Below, in pieces: positions 1-9,747 of a DNA stretch of 64,000 nt; within the stretch, counting starts at the first letter, position 1, and the number at the start of each line of letters is the position of its first letter. The stretch is taken from positions 97,620-161,619 of the forward strand of contig JAURVZ010000048.1 of assembly GCA_030655215.1 (NCBI GenBank), given 5' to 3'. The stretch is from Pseudolabrys sp. GTDB taxonomy: Bacteria > Pseudomonadota > Alphaproteobacteria > Rhizobiales > Xanthobacteraceae. The notes below the pieces were generated by a model. The model had not been told where the DNA came from, did no database searches, and worked only from the letters and a program-made list of their open reading frames with translations. The translations under genes were made by a program, and so were the position numbers.

Positions 1-3000
1 ATTGCCGAGTTCGGTCACCAGAGCCGGCGCATAAGTGCCGATGGTCTGATTGAAGACACGGTTCACCGTGCCGAACGCGGTTTCGTCGTTGCCGCTGCGG
101 TCGATCGTATAGCCGAGCCAGCGGCCACCACCGGTGACGCTGACCGAGCCGCCGCCGACAATGTTCTTGCCGGATGCCAGCACGACGGCATTGGCCGAGG
201 CGGTGCTGTTGAGCGTGCCGCCGAGCGTGATGTCATAGCCCGCGCCGTTCTGGAACATGGCGTTGTTCGACAAAGTGACGCCGGTGTTGATGTTGAGCGC
301 GGCGGCATTGGCGCCGCCAATGGTCAGCAGCTTGCCGGCGCCCCAGTTGAGAAGCGCCAGTTCGGCATCATCGACTTTCAGCGTGCCGCTCGCGGCAGTG
401 CCGACGGCGACGCTGGTGCCGGGTGTAGCCGCCAGGATGCTGATATTGCCGGCCGTTTGAACGGCGGCAGTCGCCAGCGTGATCGCGTTGGTGTTGATCG
501 TGATGTCGCCGGTGGCCGATGCGCCGCCGATGATGCCGGACGAGTTCAGGCCGTCGGCGGCACTGGACGTCAGCGCGGTGATATTGATGGCGCCGCTGCC
601 GGACGCCGTGACGCCGGCCGCTGTGCCGACAGAGACGCCGTGACCGCCGGTCGAACCGGCGGTGCCGCCGCCAGTGCCGATCAGAGTGATGCCGCCGCTG
701 CCGCTGCTCTGGATGCTGGTGTTGGTGCCGGCAAGCGAGATGCCGATATTGCCTGCGCCCGAACCGGTCGAGCTGCTCAGACCGGTGACGCTGGTCAAAC
801 CATTGACGCCGCGCACGATCGCGCCGCCGCTCAGTGCAACGCCGGTCGCCGTGCCGGTGCCATTGGCGCCGCCGGTGCCGTTCAGCGTGACGGTGCCGGA
901 TCCGATCGTCGACAGGATGGTGCCGGCGCCGGTGAGATTGATGCCATCATTGCCGGTGCCGACAGTCGCGCCGGTGCCGGTGACGGAGAGATTGCCGCCG
1001 CCCGCGGTCAGCGCGGCGCTGCCGACATAACCGATATTGGTACCGCCGGTACCGCCACCAACGCCGGCAACACTGATGTTGCCACCACCGCTGACAACGG
1101 CGGCGCTGTTAACAACACCATGATTGCCACTCCCCCCCGCCGCCCCACCGGTGCCGGTGAGGGAGATGGCGCCCGACGTGTTGACCGCGGCGTTGACGGC
1201 GACGCCGGTGTTGTTGTTGCCGGTGCCGCCGGCGTTGCCGCCGACGCCGAGCAGCGTCAAACCGCCGGTGCCGGACACGCCGAGCGATGCCGCGATGTTG
1301 ACGCCGGTATTGTTCGACCCCGAACCCGTCCCGCCGCCGCCGGTGCCGGTGAGCGAGATCAAACCGCTGCCGGTCGACTGCACGCCATTGGCGACAGCGA
1401 CATTGACGCCGTAATTGAAACCGCCCGCCCCGGCGCCGCCACCCGTACCGGTGACGGTGACGCCGCCAATGCCGGTGCTGCGCACCACCGAGTTCGTATC
1501 GGCAATCAGAACGCCGACATTGCCCGCCGCCGTGCTGAGCGACTGATTGATGCCGGTGACGCCGACCAGGCCGTTGACCGCGGTAACAATCGCGCCGGTG
1601 CCGACCGAGACGCCGGCCGATGCGACGCCGCCCGCCGTACCCTTCGCCGTACCGGCAAGAGTAATGGTGCCGGTGCCTGTCGTGCTGGTAGTGCCGCCAA
1701 CCAGAGAGATGCCCGTACCGGACGTGCCGGAGGCACCGGCAATGCCGGTGATTCCGATATTGCCGCCCGCCGCCGTGACGTTGACGCCGGTGTTGACGTA
1801 ACCGGACGCGTTTGTGCCGGTGCCACCGCCCGTGCCGTTCAGCGTGATGGCGCCCGTGCCGGTATTGGTGAGCGCCAGCGTCTGGTTGATGCCGATATTG
1901 TTGGCGCCGCTGGAATTGCCGCCGGTACCGGTCACGGCCAGCGTGCCGCCATTGCCGGTGATCGCGGATGCGAGATTGACGCCGTAGTTGTTCGCGCCCG
2001 AGCCGCCGGTGCCGCCACCGATGCCGGTGATGCTGATCGCCGAATTGCCGCCGGCCAAAGTCGCGCGAACGGCATTGGCGCTGGTGAGCTGGACGCCGAC
2101 ATTGCTGGCGCCACCGGTGCCGCCGCCGGTGCCGCTCAGCGTGATGCCGCCGGTGCCGGTCGCCGTCAGACCGGCGACACTGGAATTGATAACGATGCCT
2201 TGCGACGAACCGGCCGTGCCGGTGGCCTGGCTCTGGCCGGTCACCGACAGAAGACCATTGACGGTGGTCGCTGCGCCCGAGCCGCCGAGGTTGACGCCAA
2301 CGCTGCTGGCGCCGCGGCCGGTGCCGGCGAGCGTGATATTGCCTGCGCCGCTGGTGCTGAGAACGCCATTGCCTTCAAGCCAGATGCCATCGGCCAAGGT
2401 CGTGCCATTGAGCGCACCGAGGCCGGTGAGCGAAACATTGCCCGTGCCCGCCGTGACATTCGCGGTGCTGTAAATGCCGCGCGCCAAGGTGCCGGTGCCG
2501 CCGCCGGTGCCGTTCAGCGTGATGCCGCCGGTGCCGGTGTTGGTCAGCGCGAGCGTCTGATTAATGCCGTAGTTGCTGGCACCGCTGGAATTGCCGCCGG
2601 TGCCGGTGATGCTGAGCAGCCCGCCATTGCCGGCAACAGCAACGCCGAGATTGACGCCGTAATTATTGGCACTGGTGCCGCCATTGCCACCACCGGTGCC
2701 GGTAACGGTGATCGCCGAATTGCCACCGGCGAGAGTCGCCGTGACGCCGGACGATGTGCCGTCCACCGAGACGCCGTAGTTCGAGCCGCCTGCGCCGGCG
2801 CCGCCTGCTGTACCAGCCAGCGTGATGCCGCCAGTGCCGGTGCTGGTCACGCGCGAGCCGGTGCCAGTGATGCTGACGCCGTGATTGTTCACAGCGGTGC
2901 TGATCGAATTGTTGGTGCCGGTGACGCTGACCAGACCGTTGACAGCGGTGACGATGGTGCCGCCCGCAAGGGTCACGCCATTGACGGCCGCGCCTGCGGC

Positions 3001-6000
3001 GGTGCCCGCGGCTGTGCCGGCGAGTGCGACCGTGCCGGCGCCCGTCGTGCTGATCGTCGTGCCGGCATTGGCCAGAAGGCCGGTGCTTGCGCCAACAGTC
3101 GTCGCCGACGCGTTGCCGGTGATGCTGAGATTGCCGCCGGCGCTGACGATGTTTGCACCATTGAGAACGCCGGTGCCGCCGCTGCCTGTGCCGCCGCCAG
3201 TGCCGAGCAGCGTGATATTGCCCGCGCCTGTCGCCGTGATGGCGGCGGTCTGGTTGATGCCGAAATTACCGGTGCCGCTTGTGTTGCCACCTGTGCCGGT
3301 GACGGAGATCGCGCCGCTTGATGTCGTCAGCGCCGCGACATTGACGCCGTAATTGTTCGTGCCGGTGCCACCTGCATTGCCGCCCTGCCCGATCAGGGTC
3401 AGGCCACCAGTGCCGCCGACGGACAAGGCCTGCGCGGTGTAGATGCCGTAATTGCTGCCATTGCCGTTGTTAATGCCGCCGCCGGTGCCATTGAGCGTGA
3501 TGGTGCCGGAGCCGCTGGCGCTGAGCGCCGAGGCAGTATCCCAGGTGACGCCGAAATTGCCGATGCCGCTGCCGCCGCCGGTGCCGACCAAGGTCACGCC
3601 ACCGCTGCCGGTGCTGCGAATGGCTGAGTTAGCGCCGGTGACGAGAACACCGTGTTGGCCAGCGGTCGAAGACGTGACCTGATTGACGCCGGTCACCGAG
3701 TTCAGGCCGTTGACGGTCGTCACGGTGGCGCCAGCCGCAACGTTGACACCAAGGCCGGTGCCGGTGCCGCGCGACGTGCCGTTCATCGTGATCGTGCCCG
3801 CACCGCTGGTGCTGACGGCAGCGCCTGCGCCGGTGAGATAGATGCCGTCGTTCAGGCTGCCCGTGGCCGTGGCCGAGGCCAGGCCGGTGATGGAAATGTT
3901 GCCGCCCGCAGACGTCACGGCCACGCCATTGTTATAATAGCCGCGCTGGCCCAAGCCGGTGCCGCCGCCGGTACCGTTGATGGTGATATTGCCCGCGCCG
4001 CTCGTTGTGATCGCGGACATTTGCGCAACGCCGACGTTCTGCGTGCCGCTCGACGCGCCGCCGGTGCCGGTCAGCGAAATCGTACCGCTCGACGCTGTCG
4101 TCGTGCCGTTCTGGTAGATGCCGTAATTGTCCGTGCCGGAGCCGCCGGTGCCACCGCCGATGCCGGTCAGCGACAATGTGCCGGTCGTGACCGAGATCGT
4201 GCCGTCGTTCTGCAGGCCGTAATTGTTGCTACCGCGGCCGCCACCTGTACCCGAGGCAATGACGCTGCCGGTGCCGGTGGCGCGGATGATGCCCGCGCTA
4301 CCCTGCAACAGACCGCGATTGAGACCATTTGAATTCGAGGCCGCGCTGTTGAGCGCGGTGATGTTGACGGTACCATTCACCACCTCGACAAGACCGGCAT
4401 TATAAATGCCGGACGAAGAGCCGCCGCTACCGGGTGTTGTGCCATTCAGATTGATGTTGCCGGCGCCCGTTGTCGTGACCTGGCCGAGGATGTTGATGCC
4501 ATCGTCACTGCCGGGGCCGACACCGCCGGTGCCGGTCAGGCCAATCGTGCCGCCATTGGTCGAACGGATCGACGCCAGGGCCGAAACACCGACACCCCAG
4601 TTGCCGCCTGTCGTCAGCAACGAACCCGGATTGCCGGTGCCATTGATGGTGATGCTGCCGGTCGTCGTGACGATGCTGCTCGCCGCCGTATTGGTGAGGT
4701 ACACGCCCGATGTCGTGCCGAGCGCCACGCCGCCGGCGATACCGACAATATTGACGTTGCCGGCGCCGGCCGAGATCGTGTTGTTGATTTCCACGCCCGT
4801 GGCGCCAACGGCACCGAAACCGGTGCCGCGGATGTTGACGTTGCCGCCATTGGTCGTCAGCGCAGCGTTGACATAGACACCAATAGGAAGAAGCAAGGTA
4901 CCCATCGCCGCCGTGGTCATCGGGTTGGCGCCGCCGCCCACCGTGATGAAACCACCATTGGTGCTGATCGCGGAATTGATCGTGACCGCGCCGACATCCG
5001 TGCCGGTCAAATTCGACTGCAACACGACGTTCAAGCCGCCGGATGTCGCCGTGATGCTGCCGGTGTTGATGTTGATGCTGCCGATAGCCTGCAGCGTCAG
5101 TGTGCTGGTGCCCGCGCCGGCCGTCTTCGCAATATTGGCGTTGACCGTGATATTGCCGCTCATGAGGATACCACCCGAGCCGGTGATGAGCGTGACGTTG
5201 TTGCCGTTGTTCAGCGCAGTGCTGATCGAAGATGCCGACAGCGTGATGCCCAGGCCGGACGTCGTGGTGGTGCCGCCGCTCGACGGCACGGCTGTGCCGC
5301 TCGAGGCGATGGTGATGTCCGCGGGATCGAGCAGCCACTGGCCGTTGGCGCCGTTGACGGCGCTGGCATCGACATTGCCCGAGCCGCCCAGCGCGACCTT
5401 CGACGACGTTTCAACGAAGCCGCCATCGCCGCCGGTGGCGCCGCCCTTCGCGCTGATCATGCCGCCGAACAAGGTCATCATGTCCGACCACAGAATGACC
5501 TTGCCACCCTTGCCGGTGCCGGTCGCATTCGCGGTGATGGTGGAGCTCTCGTCCATAATCACAGTGTTGGCGCGCGCGAGTGTGCCGCCGCCGAGGTAAT
5601 CGCCGCCGATCAAGGCTGTGCCGCCGCCGGTCTTGCCGGAGACATCGACCAAGGAGCCACGCAGCGCGACGGTGTCGCCTGTCATGGTGACTGTGCCGCC
5701 CTTGGCGTTGCGGCTCGCGGCGCGCACACGGGCGCCGTCGAGCGTGACGTTGTTTCCGCTGATGGCGATGGTGCCGCCATTCGACGTTGAGTTCTTACGC
5801 GCCGCAGTGTTGACGCGGCCCGAAATGGTGACGTTGCCGCCCGGGCCGCCGCCAATGGTGATCGAGCCGTTGCGGCCGGACACGGACGTGGCCGACAATG
5901 TGCCGGACACATTGACGACGTCGCGCACGGCCTCTTTCACCGTCGCAGCGCGCAGTTCGATGCTGCCGCCCCGTGCTGTGATCCGCCCGGAATTCTCGAT

Positions 6001-6690
6001 CAGCGCCTTGCCGTTAACCGACGCACCGGTCGGCACCGCAACTTGCATGAAGCCGTCGCCGGCAAGATCGAGCGTCGTCTGCTCACCCGAGCCGAGACCA
6101 ACCTTGCCGAGCGGTACATTGATACGCCCGGAGTTTGAAATGGTGCCGCCGAGCAATGCGGCGAAACCGCCTTTGCCGACATTGATGGTGCCGGCATTGC
6201 TGACGCCGGCGGATGCGCCGTTACCTGTGAACGTGCGCTTGCCGCTGAGGAAGTCTTCGTTGCTGATGCCAAGCGTCGACGCGACGAAGCCGCCGCCGAC
6301 ATTGACGGTGCCGGACGAGGTGATGGCGATGCCGTTCGGATTGACCAGATAGACCTGGCCGTTGGCGTTGATCTGGCCGGCGATCGACGACGGCGTGTTG
6401 CCGGTGACGCGATTGAGCATGGCCGACGACGCGTTCGGCTGGACGAAGGTGACGGCATTCGGCTGGCCAACCGAAAACGAATTCCAGTTGATGATCGCGT
6501 TCTGCGAAGCCTGGTTGACAGTGAGCCCTTGGTTCACCGGCGCGCCGATGGTTGCGCTGCCGCCCGCCACCGTGCCGCCTTGCGGCAAGACGCTCTGCGC
6601 GCGAACTCCGAGGATGTTGCCGGAAGCCAGCATCACCACAAGAAGCATCGACAAAGGCCGATAGACGAACGCGCGAATGTAATTTTGCAA
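1..6690 (-). CDS. giant TpsA-type filamentous-haemagglutinin-like exoprotein (C terminus outside window)
   Basis: The reading frame is open for 2230 codons and leaves the window at base 1, so this is the N-terminal part of a larger secreted protein. A TTG codon at 6690, behind a purine-rich AGAAAG, gives a signal peptide ending near VRAQ; an in-frame ATG at 6648 is the alternative start. The next ~250 residues form a two-partner-secretion domain with the hallmark VYLVNPNGIAI (about residues 107-117). After that come Gly/Thr/Ser/Asn-rich beta-helix repeats such as ITLNGTGGGTG and NNYGVN. The TpsB-type transporter gene lies 375 bases upstream on the same strand and should export it to the cell surface. 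Probable role: adhesin or biofilm matrix protein. A contact-dependent toxin tip cannot be excluded because the C terminus is not visible. Confidence 0.85.
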   Translation of the reverse strand, partial: MQNYIRAFVYRPLSMLLVVMLASGNILGVRAQSVLPQGGTVAGGSATIGAPVNQGLTVNQASQNAIINWNSFSVGQPNAVTFVQPNASSAMLNRVTGNTPSSIAGQINANGQVYLVNPNGIAITSSGTVNVGGGFVASTLGISNEDFLSGKRTFTGNGASAGVSNAGTINVGKGGFAALLGGTISNSGRINVPLGKVGLGSGEQTTLDLAGDGFMQVAVPTGASVNGKALIENSGRITARGGSIELRAATVKEAVRDVVNVSGTLSATSVSGRNGSITIGGGPGGNVTISGRVNTAARKNSTSNGGTIAISGNNVTLDGARVRAASRNAKGGTVTMTGDTVALRGSLVDVSGKTGGGTALIGGDYLGGGTLARANTVIMDESSTITANATGTGKGGKVILWSDMMTLFGGMISAKGGATGGDGGFVETSSKVALGGSGNVDASAVNGANGQWLLDPADITIASSGTAVPSSGGTTTTSGLGITLSASSISTALNNGNNVTLITGSGGILMSGNITVNANIAKTAGAGTSTLTLQAIGSININTGSITATSGGLNVVLQSNLTGTDVGAVTINSAISTNGGFITVGGGANPMTTAAMGTLLLPIGVYVNAALTTNGGNVNIRGTGFGAVGATGVEINNTISAGAGNVNIVGIAGGVALGTTSGVYLTNTAASSIVTTTGSITINGTGNPGSLLTTGGNWGVGVSALASIRSTNGGTIGLTGTGGVGPGSDDGINILGQVTTTGAGNINLNGTTPGSGGSSSGIYNAGLVEVVNGTVNITALNSAASNSNGLNRGLLQGSAGIIRATGTGSVIASGTGGGRGSNNYGLQNDGTISVTTGTLSLTGIGGGTGGSGTDNYGIYQNGTTTASSGTISLTGTGGASSGTQNVGVAQMSAITTSGAGNITINGTGGGTGLGQRGYYNNGVAVTSAGGNISITGLASATATGSLNDGIYLTGAGAAVSTSGAGTITMNGTSRGTGTGLGVNVAAGATVTTVNGLNSVTGVNQVTSSTAGQHGVLVTGANSAIRSTGSGGVTLVGTGGGSGIGNFGVTWDTASALSASGSGTITLNGTGGGINNGNGSNYGIYTAQALSVGGTGGLTLIGQGGNAGGTGTNNYGVNVAALTTSSGAISVTGTGGNTSGTGNFGINQTAAITATGAGNITLLGTGGGTGSGGTGVLNGANIVSAGGNLSITGNASATTVGASTGLLANAGTTISTTGAGTVALAGTAAGTAAGAAVNGVTLAGGTIVTAVNGLVSVTGTNNSISTAVNNHGVSITGTGSRVTSTGTGGITLAGTAGGAGAGGSNYGVSVDGTSSGVTATLAGGNSAITVTGTGGGNGGTSANNYGVNLGVAVAGNGGLLSITGTGGNSSGASNYGINQTLALTNTGTGGITLNGTGGGTGTLARGIYSTANVTAGTGNVSLTGLGALNGTTLADGIWLEGNGVLSTSGAGNITLAGTGRGASSVGVNLGGSGAATTVNGLLSVTGQSQATGTAGSSQGIVINSSVAGLTATGTGGITLSGTGGGTGGASNVGVQLTSANAVRATLAGGNSAISITGIGGGTGGSGANNYGVNLASAITGNGGTLAVTGTGGNSSGANNIGINQTLALTNTGTGAITLNGTGGGTGTNASGYVNTGVNVTAAGGNIGITGIAGASGTSGTGISLVGGTTSTTGTGTITLAGTAKGTAGGVASAGVSVGTGAIVTAVNGLVGVTGINQSLSTAAGNVGVLIADTNSVVRSTGIGGVTVTGTGGGAGAGGFNYGVNVAVANGVQSTGSGLISLTGTGGGGTGSGSNNTGVNIAASLGVSGTGGLTLLGVGGNAGGTGNNNTGVAVNAAVNTSGAISLTGTGGAAGGSGNHGVVNSAAVVSGGGNISVAGVGGGTGGTNIGYVGSAALTAGGGNLSVTGTGATVGTGNDGINLTGAGTILSTIGSGTVTLNGTGGANGTGTATGVALSGGAIVRGVNGLTSVTGLSSSTGSGAGNIGISLAGTNTSIQSSGSGGITLIGTGGGTAGSTGGHGVSVGTAAGVTASGSGAINITALTSSAADGLNSSGIIGGASATGDITINTNAITLATAAVQTAGNISILAATPGTSVAVGTAASGTLKVDDAELALLNWGAGKLLTIGGANAAALNINTGVTLSNNAMFQNGAGYDITLGGTLNSTASANAVVLASGKNIVGGGSVSVTGGGRWLGYTIDRSGNDETAFGTVNRVFNQTIGTYAPALVTELGN
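785..3731 (-). repeat. tandem supermodules inside the TpsA-type gene
   Basis: A VNGL-x-x-VTG motif occurs five times. Its codons end at about 785, 1556, 2240, 2921 and 3692, giving spacings of 771, 684, 681 and 771 bases. These equal 257, 228, 227 and 257 codons, all multiples of three. Within each unit the same order of smaller 20-35-residue beta-helix rungs recurs. The ~29-residue length difference fits one rung lost or gained. Nearly identical stretches, for example around 1880 and 2555, show recent duplication. Such repeats probably change copy number by recombination and would challenge short-read assembly. Confidence 0.8.
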
Positions 6691-7065
6691 TTGACCGGTT
6701 CTTTCTACGCAAGTGACTTGGGTGACCCAATCTGGTCAGCGCTTGGCATTCACTTCAGAACTCAGGCAAACGACGTGCGTGAAAGACGATGCCGGTTCAG
6801 CCGGCCACTAAACTCACGCCCGTTCTGTTGCCTCCCTGCAGACACAACACACGCAGAACCGCTGCGATTGCTCTGTTAGAACGCCCGCGGGTTGCCAAGG
6901 ACTTAATGATTTTGTTTCGAAATTAAGCAAAGGTCGCGCTGTGACGCGCGCGTTATCCGTGATGCGGCGGATGCGGTATTTAGATGAATGATGTTGGTAT
7001 TTCAGTGTTGGATTTTTCGACCGCGTTAAAAAATTGCTGCAGATCGATTAACGGCAAATATTTTT
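6691..7065. other. AT-rich gap between TpsB and TpsA genes
   Basis: No gene seen. The part near 6900-7060 is clearly richer in A/T than its surroundings and could carry a separate promoter for the exoprotein gene. A 6-bp inverted repeat, CTTAAT (6902-6907) and ATTAAG (6922-6927), is a possible regulator site. No terminator-like hairpin with a T run was found. Confidence 0.4.
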
Positions 7066-8874
7066 CTAGAAACGTAAACTGATGTTCACGTTGGTGCGCC
7101 ATCCGTGCGGATAATTCGGCAGATTGGAATACTGCCGCGCCGCTTCAATGCCGAGAATTAAGGCAGTATAGCCGCCAGGTAAATCAATACTACTGCGAAG
7201 GCCGACACCGAAAGCCGACGCGCGCATCGATGCCACTTCGAGTATCGTTGCATTGTTCAGACGGCCGGCGCCGTAGGCAGCGAAGCCGTAGGGCGACAGC
7301 ACCAATGGTATTCCGGCGCCCGGCACATTGAACGGCCGGCTGAGTTCGCCACGCACTGTCGCGCCTTCATCGACATTGAAGGTGCCGTTGGCAAACGCGG
7401 AGATGGCCTGCTGACCATCGAGAGCGAATTGTTCGGAGGCCAGCACTGGCCTGCGAAACGACGTTTGCATGCGGCCGGTCACATCAAGACGAACGCTCTC
7501 GAAAAGCGGCTGGCTGTAACGCAGATCCGCACTCAGCTTGTTGAACACCGGCCCTGCCCCTTGCCGCGACAAGGGAATGCCCGATTGCAACGCGTCATTC
7601 TGGTCGCGGCCGCCGAGACCGCGCGAGAACGTTGCCGATGCCTGTATGCCGGCACCGGCGAAGGGCAGCGCTGTTTCATAACCGATGCCGCCGCGCAGCA
7701 CGCTGTACTTGTCGCGGTTGAGGTCGGTGTCGAACTGCGGCAGCGCGACCTCCTGGCTGATATGTTCGTAACCGCCATTGATGCTCAACGTCTCCGAGCG
7801 CGTGCGGATGATTGAATAATTGGTGCGCAAGGCGAAGCGCTGGAAGTAGCCGATGCTGTCGACGCCGCCACTGACGGGAATCGGCACGCTGCGCGAGTAT
7901 GTGTATTCAGGATTGAGCGTCCAGCCGTCGAGGCCGAGCGGCACCACGATGCCGGCGCCCAATGTGCGTAACGGCGAGTCGGGCTGGAAGACCTTGGATG
8001 TATCGCCGGCAGTTTGTGCCGAGCCATAGAACTGCTCGCCGTAGCCGAACGGTGTATTGATCGCGAGGCTGCCGCCATAGCTCCAGGTGCCCAGGCTGGC
8101 CGGCAACTGGTTGCCGACATTGGCTGTGCCTGTCACCAGCCGGTGCTCGCCATCGAGCACAAGCAGCGAGCCGCCGGGGCTGCTGCCGCGCGCCAATGTG
8201 CTCTTCAGCCGCAAGCCGGGTATGTCGCCGGCGGTCAGCAACACGCGCTCGAGCTGCGCCAGCGTGATGTGGCCGCGGCCGATCAGCATGCGGCTTCGCG
8301 CGGCGACCAGCGCGCGCGCCTGCGCCGGAACGCGGTCGACCTGGACATCTTCGATGAAACCGTCAGTGACGGCGATGCGCAGCACGCCGTTGTCCCTCAG
8401 GCTCTGCGGCGGCACGGTGACGCGGACGAGCACGTAACCGGCGCGGGCATAGATTTCTTCCAGCGCATTGGCGAAGTCGTAAATCTGCGCGACGGTGACG
8501 CGCTGGCCCTCGATCGCAGCGACCAGCGGCCGCGTCTGATTGGCAAGTTCGCCGAAAGCGCCTTCAATGATGACACGGCCGACGACGTAGCTGAGTTTTT
8601 CCGAACCCGGGGGCGCCTGCACACGCGGGCCATCCGATGGCGGCGCCGGTGTGCCGATTTGCGGCCGGGGCGACGGCGGCCGCAAGGTCTCCGGCGTCAC
8701 CTGGCTGGGCGGGACGAACTGCGCGCGTGCGGCGAATGGAGTCGCGGTGAGGACCGCCGAGATGCACACAACAGCGGTGGCGGATATTTTGCGGCGGGGC
8801 CACTCAAGCGGGGGTTGCAATGCGGAATATGATGCGACGCGTGACCTGCCGTGCATACACAAATTACTAAGCAT
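7066..8874 (-). CDS. TpsB / ShlB-FhaC-HecB family outer-membrane transporter
   Basis: A 602-residue two-partner-secretion transporter. It has an N-terminal signal peptide with a long n-region, probably cut after ARA near residue 51, then a Pro-rich linker. POTRA-like sequence follows (about residues 95-250, including GYVLVRVTVPPQ and DGFIEDVQVD). A C-terminal 16-strand barrel region ends in SLRF, the terminal Phe expected for BAM insertion. The gene precedes the TpsA-type exoprotein and should recognise its secretion domain. The usual barrel-loop motif VRGF/Y is replaced by ISAF in the segment DGQQAISAFANG, which is unusual for the family. The start is an ATG at 8874; an in-frame ATG at 8856 is also possible. 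Confidence 0.88.
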   Translation of the reverse strand: MLSNLCMHGRSRVASYSALQPPLEWPRRKISATAVVCISAVLTATPFAARAQFVPPSQVTPETLRPPSPRPQIGTPAPPSDGPRVQAPPGSEKLSYVVGRVIIEGAFGELANQTRPLVAAIEGQRVTVAQIYDFANALEEIYARAGYVLVRVTVPPQSLRDNGVLRIAVTDGFIEDVQVDRVPAQARALVAARSRMLIGRGHITLAQLERVLLTAGDIPGLRLKSTLARGSSPGGSLLVLDGEHRLVTGTANVGNQLPASLGTWSYGGSLAINTPFGYGEQFYGSAQTAGDTSKVFQPDSPLRTLGAGIVVPLGLDGWTLNPEYTYSRSVPIPVSGGVDSIGYFQRFALRTNYSIIRTRSETLSINGGYEHISQEVALPQFDTDLNRDKYSVLRGGIGYETALPFAGAGIQASATFSRGLGGRDQNDALQSGIPLSRQGAGPVFNKLSADLRYSQPLFESVRLDVTGRMQTSFRRPVLASEQFALDGQQAISAFANGTFNVDEGATVRGELSRPFNVPGAGIPLVLSPYGFAAYGAGRLNNATILEVASMRASAFGVGLRSSIDLPGGYTALILGIEAARQYSNLPNYPHGWRTNVNISLRF

Positions 8875-9193
8875 CTAAATACCTACACTACATGGCTTTT
8901 CCTCATTGAACGATGACGCACTGTGATTAACAGATGATGTAATCGGTTGAATAATGTCGGCGCTACAAGCAGATACGTATCATGGCACCGCTTATGGTTG
9001 CGTTGCGTGGGGGGCCGACATTGCTGTGCAGTGAAGCCGCGCGTGCGCGCTCGTGCATTTCCGCCAAGCGGACATCGCTCTTGGTCACACAGGCCAGGCC
9101 ACCGCGAGTTGACGTTGGAAGGCGTCGTCAGATTTTGAGACCCGACACGACAATATCGCCTGCAGTTGGCAGGAGCGTCGCCAGACCTGCATC
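8875..9193. other. intergenic region upstream of tpsB, downstream of apt
   Basis: About 320 bases without a convincing gene in any frame. It must contain the tpsB promoter and the 3' end of the mtnP-apt transcript. No strong intrinsic terminator was recognised. Confidence 0.4.
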
Positions 9194-9742
9194 TTAGTGC
9201 CCCTCGAACGCCATCAAGGTCCGCACCGGCACATTCATCGCACGAAGTTTCGCGGCGCCACCGAGATCCGGCAGATCGACGATGAAGCACGCTGCCACCA
9301 CCTCGGCGCCCATCTGGCGCAGCAGTTTCACCGCGCCTTCCGCCGTGCCGCCGGTAGCCACAAGATCATCAACCAGAATGACGCGCTCGCCCTTCTGCAC
9401 GGCGTCCTCGTGCATCTCCATTTCGTCGAGGCCGTATTCCAGCGAGTAGGCAATGCGCACCGTCGTATGCGGCAGCTTGCCCTTCTTGCGGATCGGCACG
9501 AAGCCAGCCGACATTTGATGCGCCACGGCGCCGCCAAGAATAAAGCCGCGTGCTTCAATGCCGGCGACCTTGTCGATCTTCATGCCGGCCCAGGGCTGCA
9601 CCATTTCATCGACGGCGCGGCGGAAGGCGCGGGCATTGCCGAGCAGCGTGGTGATGTCGCGGAAGATAATGCCCGGCTTCGGATAATCCGAAATCGAACG
9701 GATCGTCGCGCGCAGGTCGATATCGGCGGCAGGAGGCGTCAT
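9194..9742 (-). CDS. apt: adenine phosphoribosyltransferase
   Basis: Converts adenine plus PRPP to AMP and pyrophosphate in the cytoplasm. The 182-residue protein carries the family N terminus ([20 protein letters not shown]), the GIEARGF segment and the PRPP-binding loop [14 protein letters not shown]. The ATG at 9742 is preferred because AAAGGA lies eight bases upstream; the ATG at 9748, two codons earlier, would overlap the mtnP stop by one base. The gene directly follows mtnP, whose product releases adenine, so the pair forms a logical salvage operon. Confidence 0.95.
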   Translation of the reverse strand: MTPPAADIDLRATIRSISDYPKPGIIFRDITTLLGNARAFRRAVDEMVQPWAGMKIDKVAGIEARGFILGGAVAHQMSAGFVPIRKKGKLPHTTVRIAYSLEYGLDEMEMHEDAVQKGERVILVDDLVATGGTAEGAVKLLRQMGAEVVAACFIVDLPDLGGAAKLRAMNVPVRTLMAFEGH

Positions 9743-9747
9743 CTTCA

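Noticed and set aside
457..3321. 954-codon open frame antisense to the TpsA-type gene
   Set aside because: Ala/Gly/Asp/Arg-rich translation produced by the repeat codons of the true gene; no domain, no ribosome site.
4505..5338. 277-codon frame on the same strand inside the TpsA-type gene
   Set aside because: Shifted frame of the repeats, His/Arg/Gln-rich, not protein-like.
1..6690. CRISPR-like array in the repetitive left end
   Set aside because: The repeats are coding, in frame and without regular unique spacers.
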